Shown here piece by piece: positions 51,486 through 60,567 of a stretch of DNA of 64,000 nucleotides; position 1 is the first letter of the stretch; each line of letters begins with the position of its first letter. Made by a program: the position numbers and the translations under genes. The stretch covers positions 228,866 to 292,865 of the forward strand of contig NZ_JANLOD010000074.1 of the NCBI RefSeq assembly GCF_025466085.1, given 5' to 3'. The notes beneath the pieces are model-generated. The model was not told where the DNA came from, made no database searches, and was given only the letters and a program-made list of their open reading frames with translations. This stretch comes from Pseudomonas sp. 14P_8.1_Bac3. Lineage in GTDB: Bacteria > Pseudomonadota > Gammaproteobacteria > Pseudomonadales > Pseudomonadaceae.

Positions 51486-52355
51486 ATGCGTACACCCGTA
51501 CGTGTCGCCGTTACCCTGTGCCTGGTGGCGGTGGCGATTTTTGCCGGTTTCCAGTTGTGGCAGTACTACATGCTCACGCCCTGGACACGGGACGCGCGGA
51601 TTCGCGCGGATGTGGTGGTGATCGCCCCGGACGTGTCGGGCTGGGTGCGTGAACTCAAGGCGGTCGATAACCAGGCGGTGAAGGCCGGTGATCTGTTGCT
51701 GAGCATCGACCGCGATCGTTTCGAAGCGGCGCTGGAAAAGGCGCAAGCGGTGGTGCAGACCCGTCAGCAACAACTCAATCTGCGTGAGCGCGAGGCCAGT
51801 CGTCGCTTGGCCCTTGGTCCGCAGGCGATCAGTGCCGAGTTGCGCGAAAACGCGCAAATCAACGCCGGCATCGCCCGTGGCGAACTGCGCGAAGCCCAGG
51901 CGGAAGCCAAGGTCGCCGAGCTCAACCTTGCTCGCAGCCAGGTGCATGCGCCGCGCGACGGTCATATCACCAACCTGCGTCTGGCTGAAGGCAATTATGT
52001 GAATGCCGGGCAAGCGGTGATGGCCTTGATCGATGATTCGACGTTCTACGTACAGGCGTATTTCGAGGAAACCAAACTGCCGCGGATTCGCGTCGGCGAC
52101 CCGGTGAAGGTCTGGCTGATGAGCGCAGGCGAAGCGCTGCAGGGGCATGTGGAAAGTGTCAGCCGCGGGATTACCGACCGCAACACCACGCCGGATGGGC
52201 AGTTGCTGGCGGAAGTGGAGCCGACGTTCAACTGGGTGCGACTGGCGCAGCGGATTCCGGTACGGATCAAACTGGACAAGGTGCCCGAGGGGATCAACCT
52301 GAGTTCCGGGATGACGGCGAGTGTGCAGGTGCAGGAGGGGCAGCGAGAACCGTAG
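51486..52355 (+). CDS. HlyD-family periplasmic adaptor (AaeA-like)
   Basis: 289 residues. N-terminal membrane anchor about 7-27; barrel-sandwich halves APDVSGWVRELKAVDNQAVKAGDLLLSID and VHAPRDGHITNLRLAEGNYV, split by a coiled coil about 70-145. Bridges the FUSC pump to an outer-membrane channel; no channel gene is present here. ATG 51486, 11 bp after DUF1656, with AAAGGAG upstream. Confidence 0.9.
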   Translation: MRTPVRVAVTLCLVAVAIFAGFQLWQYYMLTPWTRDARIRADVVVIAPDVSGWVRELKAVDNQAVKAGDLLLSIDRDRFEAALEKAQAVVQTRQQQLNLREREASRRLALGPQAISAELRENAQINAGIARGELREAQAEAKVAELNLARSQVHAPRDGHITNLRLAEGNYVNAGQAVMALIDDSTFYVQAYFEETKLPRIRVGDPVKVWLMSAGEALQGHVESVSRGITDRNTTPDGQLLAEVEPTFNWVRLAQRIPVRIKLDKVPEGINLSSGMTASVQVQEGQREP

Positions 52356-52450
52356 GAGCGAGCTTGCTCGCGAAGAACCTTTGAACAACACGTTTATTCA
52401 GAATCAACGCGTTATCGTTAACGTCTTCCGCGAGCAAACTCGCTCCTACC
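52351..52450. repeat. REPIN between the efflux genes and phaJ
   Basis: Inverted REPs (CGTAGGAGCGAGCTTGCTCG ... GCGAGCAAACTCGCTCCTACC) with an AT-rich inner part. Convergent gene ends on both sides. Confidence 0.88.
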
Positions 52451-52463
52451 GTTGTGCGCAGGG

Positions 52464-52934
52464 TCAGCCGATGCTGATCGCCGGCAGGGTCGGCAACGTC
52501 ACCGTCTGCTGTTTACGCGGTGCCAGAATCTCCGCCTCGCCATCCACCACCAGCTCATCACGCTGGTTGAACACGCGGGTGGCAATGCGCACTCGAAACT
52601 TCGGCAGCTTCTCGAGGATTTCCAGACGCACCGTCAAGGTGTCGCCAATCTTCACCGGCTTCTGAAAGCTCATCTGCTGACCGATATAAATGGTGCCCGG
52701 CCCAGGCAATTCGCAGGCAACGGCTGCGCTGATCAGGGCACCGCTGAACATGCCGTGAGCGATGCGCTCCTTGAACATGCTGGCGGCAGCGAATTCGGCG
52801 TCCAGGTGCACCGGGTTGTGGTCACCGGACATCGCGGCGAACAGTTGAATATCGCGCTCTTCGACCGTCTTGCTGTAGCTGGCGGTCTGCCCGACTTCGA
52901 GGGCTTCGTAAGGGGTGTTGGTCACCTGGGTCAT
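52464..52934 (-). CDS. phaJ: MaoC-like (R)-specific enoyl-CoA hydratase, PhaJ type
   Basis: 156 residues, hot-dog fold. Hydratase motif FAAMSGDHNPVHLDAEFAA with the catalytic Asp and His. Such enzymes turn enoyl-CoA from beta-oxidation into (R)-3-hydroxyacyl-CoA for polyhydroxyalkanoate synthesis. The neighbours (lipase, fadD2, fadD1) match the phaJ1 locus of other pseudomonads. Start ATG 52934 (MTQVTNTPYE). Confidence 0.88.
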   Translation of the reverse strand: MTQVTNTPYEALEVGQTASYSKTVEERDIQLFAAMSGDHNPVHLDAEFAAASMFKERIAHGMFSGALISAAVACELPGPGTIYIGQQMSFQKPVKIGDTLTVRLEILEKLPKFRVRIATRVFNQRDELVVDGEAEILAPRKQQTVTLPTLPAISIG

Positions 52935-52975
52935 CGGTTTCAATTCCTGTAACAAATAAAAAAGCCACAAAAAAA

Positions 52976-53920
52976 CTATTCGGATCGGGCTGGTCGGCGG
53001 TGGCTCAGGGTTTGGGCAATCCAGCCCAGCACATCGGCCGTCACTTCGTCGCGATTGCTTTCGTTGAACAGTTCGTGCCGTGCCTGCGGGTAAATCGTCA
53101 ATTGCAGGCTCTGGCTGCCCGCGGCACGTAGCGCCTCGGCCAGGTCTTTCAGACGCTTGCCTTCACTCACCGGATCACATTCGCCGCCAATCACCAGCAG
53201 CGGCAGGCCCGGATCGATCTGAGCGAGATTGGACGCTTTGCTGATTTGCTGCAAGCCGCCGAGCAAATCGATCCAGAACTGATTGGTGCAGCGAAACCCG
53301 CAGAGCGGGTCGTTGACGTACTGGTCGACTTCGGCCGGATCGCGGCTGAGCCAGTCGAACGGCGTGCGCACCGGTTTGAATTTCTTGTTGAACGAGCCGA
53401 ACGACAGCCATTCAATCAGCGCGCTGCGGCCTTTCGGCCCTTGACGCAGGCGTTCGAGGCGGGCGATCTGCCGCGCCGCGCGATAAAGCGCCACGGGCTG
53501 GAAGTTCGAGCCGCTGAGTACCGCGCCGTGCAAGCTGGCGCTGTGATGCAGCAGATACGCCTGGGCGATATAGCTGCCCATGCTGTGACCGAGCAGCACG
53601 ATCGGCACGCCGGGATGCTGCTGGCCAATGTGCTGATTGAGGCTGGCCAGGTCGCCGACCACCTTGCACCAGCCATCGTCGTCGGCGAAATGGCCGAGCG
53701 TCCCGTTTTCGGCGGTTTTGCCATGTCCACGCAGGTCCGGCGCGTACACCCCGTAGCCCTCGTCACAGCATTGTTCCGCCAGCCGGGCATAGCGACCACT
53801 GTGTTCGGCCATGCCGTGGGCCAGCAGGATCACCGCGTTCAGCGGCGAGGCCGGCAGCCATTGGTTGACGTACAGGCGGCTGCGGTCACTCGCGGTCAGC
53901 CAGAAGGTGTCGTGGATCAT
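52976..53920 (-). CDS. Alpha/beta hydrolase, lysophospholipase/monoacylglycerol lipase type
   Basis: 314 residues. Oxyanion region ILLAHGMAEHSGRY; nucleophile Ser in GHSMGS; Asp in IGGECDPVS; His in QARHELFNE. Releases fatty acids, which fits the adjacent acyl-CoA ligases. No signal peptide from ATG 53920 (MIHDTFWLTA). It precedes phaJ on the same strand with a 41-bp gap. Confidence 0.88.
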   Translation of the reverse strand: MIHDTFWLTASDRSRLYVNQWLPASPLNAVILLAHGMAEHSGRYARLAEQCCDEGYGVYAPDLRGHGKTAENGTLGHFADDDGWCKVVGDLASLNQHIGQQHPGVPIVLLGHSMGSYIAQAYLLHHSASLHGAVLSGSNFQPVALYRAARQIARLERLRQGPKGRSALIEWLSFGSFNKKFKPVRTPFDWLSRDPAEVDQYVNDPLCGFRCTNQFWIDLLGGLQQISKASNLAQIDPGLPLLVIGGECDPVSEGKRLKDLAEALRAAGSQSLQLTIYPQARHELFNESNRDEVTADVLGWIAQTLSHRRPARSE

Positions 53921-54155
53921 GGCGATTCCTTTGCATGGGCACGGTGCATTGTATAGCGCATCCTTCGCTCGCCGTCTGATCAGGCCACGCCACGGCACCA
54001 AGATTCACGCGATCAATGTCACGCGTTGGCATATTTGCCTGATTCGCCATAGCTGCTAGTGTCCCTGAAGCTCCGCTTTTTGCTTCGCGCTGCATGGATG
54101 AGAGCGAAAGACAGAAACGCGGCCCGGATAGGTTCAGGTAAAGAGGACAAGAACA

Positions 54156-55844
54156 ATGCAACCTGATTTCTGGAATGACAAACGCCCGGCCGGCGTCCCC
54201 CTCGATATCGACCAAGGAGCCTATAAATCGGTGATCGAGGTGTTCGAGCGTTCCTGCAAGAAATTTGCTGACCGCCCGGCCTTCAGCAACATGGGCGTGA
54301 CCCTGACCTACGCCGAACTGGAGCGCTACAGCGCTGCGTTTGCGGGTTATCTGCAAGCCCACACCGACCTGGTGCCCGGGGATCGCATCGCGGTGCAGAT
54401 GCCCAACGTCCTGCAATACCCGATTGCCGTGTTCGGTGCGTTGCGCGCCGGGCTGATCGTGGTCAACACCAACCCGCTGTACACCGCGCGGGAAATGCGC
54501 CATCAGTTCAAGGATTCGGGCGCCCGGGCGCTGGTCTACCTGAACATGTTCGGGCAGAAGGTCCAGGAAGTGCTGCCTGACACCGACCTCCAGTACCTGA
54601 TCGAAGCGAAGATGGGCGACATGATGCCCGCCGCCAAAGGCTGGCTGGTGAACACGCTGGTGAGCAAGGTCAAGAAAATGGTCCCGGAGTATGACTTGCC
54701 GCAAGCCATTTCCTTCAAGAGTGCGTTGCGCATGGGCCGGGGCCTCAGCATCAAGCCGCTGAACGCCGGGCTCAACGACATCGCCGTGCTGCAATACACC
54801 GGCGGCACCACCGGCCTGGCCAAGGGTGCGATGCTGACCCACGGCAACCTGGTGGCGAACATGCAGCAGGCGCGGGCGTGCCTCGGGCAGTTCGGCAACG
54901 ATGGCCAGCCGCTGCTGCGCGAAGGGCAGGAGGTGATGATCGCGCCGCTGCCGCTGTACCACATCTATGCGTTCACGGCGAATTGCATGTGCATGATGGT
55001 GACGGGCAACCACAACGTGCTGATCACCAATCCACGTGACATTGGCGGCTTCATCAAGGAACTGAAGAACTGGCGGTTCTCGTGCCTGCTGGGGCTCAAC
55101 ACACTGTTCGTCGCCTTGATGGACCATCCGGATTTCAAGACCCTGGATTTCTCCAGCCTGAAGTTGACCAACTCCGGCGGCACCGCGCTGGTCAAGGCCA
55201 CTGCCGAACGCTGGGAGCAACTGACCGGTTGCCGGATCACCGAAGGCTACGGCCTGACCGAAACCTCCCCGGTGGCGTGCACCAACCCGTACGGCGACAA
55301 ATCGCGGATCGGCACGGTCGGCCTGCCGGTGCCGGGCACCACGCTGAAGGTGATCAACGATGAAGGCGCCGAGCAGCCGCTGGGCGAGCGCGGCGAACTG
55401 TGCATCAAGGGCCCGCAGATCATGAAGGGCTACTGGCAGAAACCCGAAGCCACCGCCGAAGTGCTGGATGCCGAGGGCTGGTTCAAGTCCGGCGACATCG
55501 CGGTGATCGACCCGGACGGGTTCGTGCGCATCGTCGATCGCAAGAAGGACATGATCATTGTCTCGGGCTTCAACGTGTACCCGAACGAAATCGAAGACGT
55601 CGTAATGGCCCACCCGAAAGTCGCCAACTGCGCGGTTATCGGCGTGCCGGACGAGCGTTCCGGGGAGGCGGTGAAGTTATTCGTGGTGGCGCGGGAATCG
55701 GGGGTCAGCCTTGAAGAGCTGAAGGCCTACTGCAAGGAAAACTTCACCGCGTACAAAGTACCCAAACACATCGTGTTGCGTGAGTCGTTGCCGATGACGC
55801 CGGTGGGCAAGATTCTGCGGCGGGAGTTGCGGGATATTGCGTAA
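54156..55844 (+). CDS. fadD2: Long-chain fatty acid-CoA ligase FadD2
   Basis: 562 residues. AMP-binding motif LQYTGGTTGLAKGAMLTHGN; EGYGLTETSP; FKSGDIAVIDPDGFVRIVDRKKD; C-terminal Lys in TPVGKILRRELRD. Activates fatty acids for beta-oxidation at the inner membrane. Tandem paralogue of fadD1, which lies 390 bp downstream. Divergent from the lipase-phaJ pair. Confidence 0.93.
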   Translation: MQPDFWNDKRPAGVPLDIDQGAYKSVIEVFERSCKKFADRPAFSNMGVTLTYAELERYSAAFAGYLQAHTDLVPGDRIAVQMPNVLQYPIAVFGALRAGLIVVNTNPLYTAREMRHQFKDSGARALVYLNMFGQKVQEVLPDTDLQYLIEAKMGDMMPAAKGWLVNTLVSKVKKMVPEYDLPQAISFKSALRMGRGLSIKPLNAGLNDIAVLQYTGGTTGLAKGAMLTHGNLVANMQQARACLGQFGNDGQPLLREGQEVMIAPLPLYHIYAFTANCMCMMVTGNHNVLITNPRDIGGFIKELKNWRFSCLLGLNTLFVALMDHPDFKTLDFSSLKLTNSGGTALVKATAERWEQLTGCRITEGYGLTETSPVACTNPYGDKSRIGTVGLPVPGTTLKVINDEGAEQPLGERGELCIKGPQIMKGYWQKPEATAEVLDAEGWFKSGDIAVIDPDGFVRIVDRKKDMIIVSGFNVYPNEIEDVVMAHPKVANCAVIGVPDERSGEAVKLFVVARESGVSLEELKAYCKENFTAYKVPKHIVLRESLPMTPVGKILRRELRDIA

Positions 55845-55871
55845 GCGGTGAAGACCCGCCATGTGCGGATC

Positions 55872-55974
55872 CTGTAGGAGCGAGCTCGCTCGCGAAGATC
55901 GTGAACGATCACGCGCAAAATCAGATGCCCAGCGGCGGCCTCCGGTTCTTCGCGAGCAAGCTCGCTCCTACAGT
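55872..55974. repeat. REPIN between fadD2 and fadD1
   Basis: Inverted pair CTGTAGGAGCGAGCTCGCTCG and CGAGCAAGCTCGCTCCTACAG. Confidence 0.92.
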
Positions 55975-56069
55975 TTTCGCCGAAGGCCCTGATTACGGGG
56001 CTTTCAGCGACATATAGGTTCTTTGCTCTAAAATGACTGCCTGCGATTCTTGAGTCACCAATGTGACCG

Positions 56070-56090
56070 TAGAGCCTGCTTTTGGCTCTA
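56070..56090. repeat. 7-bp inverted repeat upstream of fadD1
   Basis: TAGAGCC-TGCTTTT-GGCTCTA, perfect arms. About 145 bp before the fadD1 ATG; followed by GGCGACCTTTTG. Candidate operator or small terminator. Confidence 0.5.
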
Positions 56091-56234
56091 GGCGACCTTT
56101 TGCAAAGCTGCTACTCTCGGCGCGCTTTGTGACCTCTCGGCCTTCAAAAAAGCCAGGCTCACCAATAACCAAACACCAATAATAATCGCATCGAATGCGG
56201 TATTTGAATTCGCGTTGCTGAGGAGTGGGCTTCC

Positions 56235-57935
56235 ATGATCGAAGACTTCTGGAAGGATAAGTACCCTGCCGGGATTGCTGCCGACATCAATCCGGACGAG
56301 TACCCGAATATTCAGGCAGTGTTGAAGCAGTCCTGCCAACGCTTCGCCGACAAGCCGGCATTCAGCAACCTGGGCAAGACAATCACCTACGGTGAACTGT
56401 ACGAATTGTCCGGGGCGTTTGCCGCGTACCTGCAACAGCATACCGACTTGCAGCCGGGCGATCGAATCGCCGTGCAGCTGCCCAACGTCTTGCAGTACCC
56501 GGTCGCTGTATTCGGTGCCATTCGCGCCGGGCTGATCGTGGTCAACACCAACCCGCTGTACACCGCGCGGGAAATGGAACATCAGTTCAACGACTCCGGC
56601 GCCAAAGCCCTGGTCTGCCTGGCCAACATGGCGCACCTGGCCGAGACCGTCGTGCCGAAAACCGGGGTCAAGCACGTCATCGTCACGGAAGTGGCCGACC
56701 TGCTGCCGCCGCTCAAGCGTCTGTTGATCAACAGCGTCATCAAGTACGTGAAGAAGATGGTCCCGGCGTACCACCTGCCCAAAGCCGTCAGGTTCAACGA
56801 CGTGCTGAGCAAGGGCCATGGCCAGCCAGTGGCGGAAGCCAGCCCGGCCAGCGGTGATGTGGCGGTGCTGCAATACACCGGCGGCACCACCGGCGTGGCC
56901 AAGGGCGCGATGCTGACCCATCGCAACCTCGTGGCGAACATGCTGCAGTGCAAGGCGCTGATGGGTTCCAACCTCAATGAAGGTTGCGAGATCCTGATCA
57001 CGCCGCTGCCGCTGTACCACATCTATGCCTTCACCTTTCATTGCATGGCGATGATGCTGATCGGCAACCACAACATCCTGATCAGCAACCCGCGCGACCT
57101 GCCGGCGATGGTCAAGGAACTGTCGAAGTGGAAGTTCAGTGGCTTCGTCGGCCTGAACACCTTGTTCGTGGCGCTGTGCAACAACGAAGGCTTCCGCAAG
57201 CTGGATTTCTCGGCGCTGAAAGTCACCCTGTCCGGTGGCATGGCCCTGCAACTGGCCGCGGCCGAGCGCTGGAAAGCGGTCACCGGTTGCGCCATCTGCG
57301 AAGGCTACGGCATGACCGAAACCAGCCCGGTGGCCACGGTGAACCCGATCCAGAACATCCAGATCGGCACCATTGGCATCCCGGTGCCTTCGACCCTGTG
57401 CAAAGTCATCGACGATGCCGGCGTGGAGCAGCCGCTGGGTGAAATCGGCGAACTGTGCGTGAAAGGCCCGCAGGTGATGAAAGGCTATTGGCAGCGCCAG
57501 GAAGCCACCGACGAAATGCTCGACAGCGAGGGCTGGCTGAAGACCGGTGACATCGCGCTGATCCAGCCTGACGGCTACATGCGCATTGTCGATCGCAAGA
57601 AGGACATGATCCTGGTGTCCGGCTTCAACGTGTACCCGAATGAACTGGAAGACGTGCTCGCGACCCTGCCGGGCGTGCTGCAATGCGCGGCCATCGGCGT
57701 GCCGGACGAGAAGTCGGGCGAGGCGATCAAGATCTTCATCGTCGCCAAACCGGGCGTGACGTTGACCAAAGAGCAAGTCATGGAGCACATGCGCGCCAAC
57801 GTCACCGGCTACAAGGTGCCGAAAGCCGTGGAATTCCGCGACGCGTTGCCCACGACCAACGTTGGCAAAATCCTGCGCCGTGAGTTGCGTGATGAAGAGC
57901 TGAAGAAGCTGAAAGCCAGGCAAGCCACCGCGTGA
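56235..57935 (+). CDS. fadD1: Long-chain fatty acid-CoA ligase FadD1
   Basis: 566 residues, close to FadD2 throughout. VLQYTGGTTGVAKGAMLTHRN; EGYGMTETSP; LKTGDIALIQPDGYMRIVDRKKD; TNVGKILRRELRDEE. The P. aeruginosa pair differs in preferred chain length. ATG 56235 with GAGGAG upstream. Ends at a strong terminator. Confidence 0.93.
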   Translation: MIEDFWKDKYPAGIAADINPDEYPNIQAVLKQSCQRFADKPAFSNLGKTITYGELYELSGAFAAYLQQHTDLQPGDRIAVQLPNVLQYPVAVFGAIRAGLIVVNTNPLYTAREMEHQFNDSGAKALVCLANMAHLAETVVPKTGVKHVIVTEVADLLPPLKRLLINSVIKYVKKMVPAYHLPKAVRFNDVLSKGHGQPVAEASPASGDVAVLQYTGGTTGVAKGAMLTHRNLVANMLQCKALMGSNLNEGCEILITPLPLYHIYAFTFHCMAMMLIGNHNILISNPRDLPAMVKELSKWKFSGFVGLNTLFVALCNNEGFRKLDFSALKVTLSGGMALQLAAAERWKAVTGCAICEGYGMTETSPVATVNPIQNIQIGTIGIPVPSTLCKVIDDAGVEQPLGEIGELCVKGPQVMKGYWQRQEATDEMLDSEGWLKTGDIALIQPDGYMRIVDRKKDMILVSGFNVYPNELEDVLATLPGVLQCAAIGVPDEKSGEAIKIFIVAKPGVTLTKEQVMEHMRANVTGYKVPKAVEFRDALPTTNVGKILRRELRDEELKKLKARQATA

Positions 57936-57940
57936 TCGAC

Positions 57941-57969
57941 AAAAAGCCCCGCATATGCGGGGCTTTTTG
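57941..57969. terminator. Terminator after fadD1 (bidirectional)
   Basis: AAAAAGCCCCGCATATGCGGGGCTTTTT-type perfect palindrome, with A-run and T-run on either side; can also end the convergent gene at 57997. Confidence 0.93.
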
Positions 57970-57996
57970 TCGAACGCCTGGAAACGCGGCCGATGC

Positions 57997-58374
57997 TTAT
58001 TGACGGAACGGCGCGAAATTGACGTTGGTGCCCGCCGGGCGCATGTCCTGCAGGTACGAATCCTTGTCCGCGCTCAGTTCCAGGCTCAATGCCGCTTTGC
58101 GCTTGCCCTGATTACGCACCACCAGCTCTTCGAGCTTCTCGCGCAGGAACACCGTCGGTACTTTCAGGTGCAGCAGTTCGTCGGTGTCCGGCGTATGCAT
58201 CAGCAAGTGAATCCATTCGTACTGACCCACGGCCAGGCGCGCCACCGGAATATCGAACCACCAGATGTTGCGGTTGCGGTTCAATTCGGTGAAATGGCAG
58301 TTATTGACGCCAAGCACAGCACCGCCGAGTTCCTGGTTTCTGCGGGCAATGGCCTGCTTTTTATCGAGTTTCAT
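57997..58374 (-). CDS. Hypothetical protein, 125 aa
   Basis: I do not recognise a family. From ATG 58374 (MKLDKKQAIARRN) the product has 125 residues: predicted soluble, no signal peptide or membrane segment, rich in charged residues, with NRNIWWFDIPVARLAVGQYEW in the middle. AGGA lies 7 bp before this ATG. The frame is open 60 codons further upstream, but without a comparable ribosome-binding site. Convergent with fadD1. Codon use resembles its neighbours, so it is probably real. Confidence 0.7.
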   Translation of the reverse strand: MKLDKKQAIARRNQELGGAVLGVNNCHFTELNRNRNIWWFDIPVARLAVGQYEWIHLLMHTPDTDELLHLKVPTVFLREKLEELVVRNQGKRKAALSLELSADKDSYLQDMRPAGTNVNFAPFRQ

Positions 58375-58574
58375 AACATTCCTACGGGATTGGATCTTCA
58401 GCGCCATGGCCTGAATACGTTGCGCATTCTCGGGGGTTGGTCGGCAAACATAAAGCCCAACCTGCACGCGACGATGAAATGTCGTCGTGAAAATAAATGA
58501 AACTCCGTGCAAAGGCCTCCGGTCAATCTTTGTGTAACGACTTTTCTCGTTCAATTGTTCACAGGAGAAACACC

Positions 58575-58766
58575 ATGAGCAGCACTGGCGATAAAGTAAA
58601 AGGCATGGCCAACGAAGCAGCCGGCAACATTAAGCAAGGCGTCGGCAAAGCGACTGACAACACCAAACTGCAAGCCGAAGGCAAGGTTCAGGAAAAGAAA
58701 GGCGAAGCCCAGCAAGCGGTCGGCAAAGCCAAGGATGCCATCAAGAAAGGCGTCGACAAGGCTTGA
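58575..58766 (+). CDS. CsbD family stress-response protein
   Basis: 63 residues, very polar, starting MSSTGDKVKGMANEAAGNIK, with repeated K-x-GEAQ/G-K-A-x-D modules typical of CsbD. These small proteins rise in general stress; their molecular role is unknown. ATG 58575 with AGGAG upstream; terminator 22 bp after the stop. Confidence 0.92.
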   Translation: MSSTGDKVKGMANEAAGNIKQGVGKATDNTKLQAEGKVQEKKGEAQQAVGKAKDAIKKGVDKA

Positions 58767-58788
58767 TTCGGCCTTTTATGAGTATCAG

Positions 58789-58816
58789 AAACGGCCATCC
58801 ACGGATGGCCGTTTTT
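58789..58816 (+). terminator. Terminator after the CsbD gene
   Basis: AAACGGCCATCC / GGATGGCCGTTT perfect stem with an AC loop, then Ts. Confidence 0.95.
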
Positions 58817-58936
58817 GTGTCGGCCTGAACTTGCACGCGGAAATTGTTTCAAAGTCGCCAAGTAGGCTACTTTGTTGTAGAAAACGGCCCCTGAGTCGCC
58901 ACGACTTCAACCGATTTGCGGCGAAAGGAGACGCTC

Positions 58937-59893
58937 ATGATTTTCCCTGACATGAAAGGCTTGCCCATCCATCGCGTGATGGTGCGCACGGTCACCGAAT
59001 TCGTCGACGACGAGATGTCGACCTATGCCTCGGCGCTGGCCTATCAAATGCTGTTCTCGCTGTTCCCCTTCATTCTGTTTCTGATTGCCCTGATCGGTTT
59101 CCTGCACCTGCCGGACTTCTTCTCCTGGCTGCGCCTGCAATCGGAACTGGTCCTGCCGCCCCAGGCGCTGGAACAGGTCAACCCGGTGATCGACCAGCTC
59201 CAGCAATCCAAGGGTGGCCTGCTTTCGGTCGGTATCGTCATCGCGCTGTACACGGCTTCGGCTGGCGTGCGCCTGATGATGAGTGCGATGAACGCCGCGT
59301 ATGACGTCGTGGAAGGTCGCCCGGCGTGGAAGCGTTTTCCGCTGTCGATCATCTACACCATCGGCATCGCCGGCATGTTGCTGGTCGCCGCTGCGCTGAT
59401 GGTGCTCGGGCCGCAGGTGATGGGCTGGATCGCGGCGCAGGTCGGGCTGGAAGATTTCATCGTCACGGTCTGGACGATCGCACGCTGGCCGGTGATCGTG
59501 ATCCTGATGATGATCGCCGTTGCGCTGATCTATTACGTCATGCCCGACGTGCGCCAGGAGTTTCGTTTCATCACCCCCGGCTCGGTGCTGGCGGTGGTGG
59601 TGTGGATCGTCGCGTCGCTGGGCTTCGCGTTTTACGTCAAGACCTTCGCCAACTACAACGCCATGTATGGCAGTATCGGCGCGATCATCGTGCTGTTGCT
59701 GTACTTCTATATTTCGTCGGCCGTGCTGCTGCTCGGCGCGGAGATGAATGCGGTGATCGAACACATGTCGAGCGAAGGCAAGGACCCCGGCGAGAAAGTC
59801 CCCGGCGAACTCGACCCTGAACCCAAACAACATGTTTCGGGACTGGGTCGGGACCACTCGATCAAACCGAGCACTGACGAAGTCATCAAATGA
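58937..59893 (+). CDS. YihY/BrkB family inner-membrane protein
   Basis: 318 residues with about six membrane segments between 30 and 270. Family hallmarks: ASALAYQMLFSLFPFILFL, YTASAGVRLMMSAMNAAYDV and YGSIGAIIVLLLYFYISSAVLLLGAE. Function uncertain; once misnamed ribonuclease BN. The C-terminal 45 residues are hydrophilic. Start ATG 58937 with AAAGGAG upstream. Its stop overlaps the def start (ATGA). Confidence 0.9.
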   Translation: MIFPDMKGLPIHRVMVRTVTEFVDDEMSTYASALAYQMLFSLFPFILFLIALIGFLHLPDFFSWLRLQSELVLPPQALEQVNPVIDQLQQSKGGLLSVGIVIALYTASAGVRLMMSAMNAAYDVVEGRPAWKRFPLSIIYTIGIAGMLLVAAALMVLGPQVMGWIAAQVGLEDFIVTVWTIARWPVIVILMMIAVALIYYVMPDVRQEFRFITPGSVLAVVVWIVASLGFAFYVKTFANYNAMYGSIGAIIVLLLYFYISSAVLLLGAEMNAVIEHMSSEGKDPGEKVPGELDPEPKQHVSGLGRDHSIKPSTDEVIK

Positions 59894-60429
59894 TCCGTGA
59901 AATCCTCAAAATGGGCGACGAGCGCCTGCTACGCATTGCGCCACCGGTCCCGGCGGACATGTTCGACAGCCCCGAGCTATGGCAACTGATCGACGACATG
60001 TTCCAGACCATGGAGAGCGTCGGCGGCGTTGGCCTGGCCGCGCCGCAGATCGGCGTAGACCTGCAACTGGTGATCTTCGGTTTCGAGCACAGCGAGCGTT
60101 ATCCGGATGCCGAGGCGGTGCCGCAAACCATCCTGATCAACCCGCTGATCACACCGTTGAGCCCGCTGATGGAAGAGGGCTTCGAAGGCTGCCTGTCGGT
60201 GCCCGGCCTGCGGGGCGCGGTGGCGCGTTATCAGCAGATCCGCTACGAAGGTTTCGACCCCAAGGGCGAGCCGATCGTGCGCGTCGCCGAGGGTTTTCAT
60301 GCGCGGGTGGTGCAACACGAATGCGATCACCTGATCGGCCGGTTGTACCCGTCGCGGATTACCGACTTCACTAAATTCGGCTTTACCGACGTGATGTTCC
60401 CGGACCTCGATCCCAACGCCGACGACTGA
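59890..60429 (+). CDS. def: Peptide deformylase
   Basis: Removes the formyl group from nascent proteins. 179 residues with all three motifs: GVGLAAPQIG, EGCLSVPG and QHECDHL (metal ligands Cys, His, His). This is an additional deformylase, not the one paired with fmt. It overlaps yihY by 4 bp, so the two are translationally coupled, an unexpected pairing. Confidence 0.93.
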   Translation: MIREILKMGDERLLRIAPPVPADMFDSPELWQLIDDMFQTMESVGGVGLAAPQIGVDLQLVIFGFEHSERYPDAEAVPQTILINPLITPLSPLMEEGFEGCLSVPGLRGAVARYQQIRYEGFDPKGEPIVRVAEGFHARVVQHECDHLIGRLYPSRITDFTKFGFTDVMFPDLDPNADD

Positions 60430-60450
60430 TCCAGATACACCCCAACACCC

Positions 60451-60543
60451 ATGTAGGCGCGAGCCTGCTCGCAATGGCGGTTTACCATTCAACGCTGATG
60501 TTGTCTGATACTCCGCTATCGCGAGCAGGCTCGCTCCCACAGG
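60451..60543. repeat. REPIN after def
   Basis: Inverted REPs (ATGTAGGCGCGAGCCTGCTCG ... CGAGCAGGCTCGCTCCCACAG) with a mismatch in the left copy. Confidence 0.88.
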
Positions 60544-60567
60544 GGGCTTGTGTCGGCGGGAAGTGCT

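Larger units (their letters stand above)
55845..56234. other. Region between fadD2 and fadD1
   Basis: 390 bp holding a REPIN (55872-55974), a weak GC hairpin (AAGGCCC / GGGCTTT near 55983-56004) that may end fadD2 transcription, and an inverted repeat TAGAGCC-N7-GGCTCTA (56070-56090). fadD1 probably has its own promoter here. I found no PsrA-type box. Confidence 0.55.

Noticed and set aside
1671..60543. Repeated GTGGGAGCGGGC units as a possible CRISPR array
   Set aside because: Units are dispersed singly or as inverted pairs over 60 kb, with no regular spacer pattern and no cas genes.
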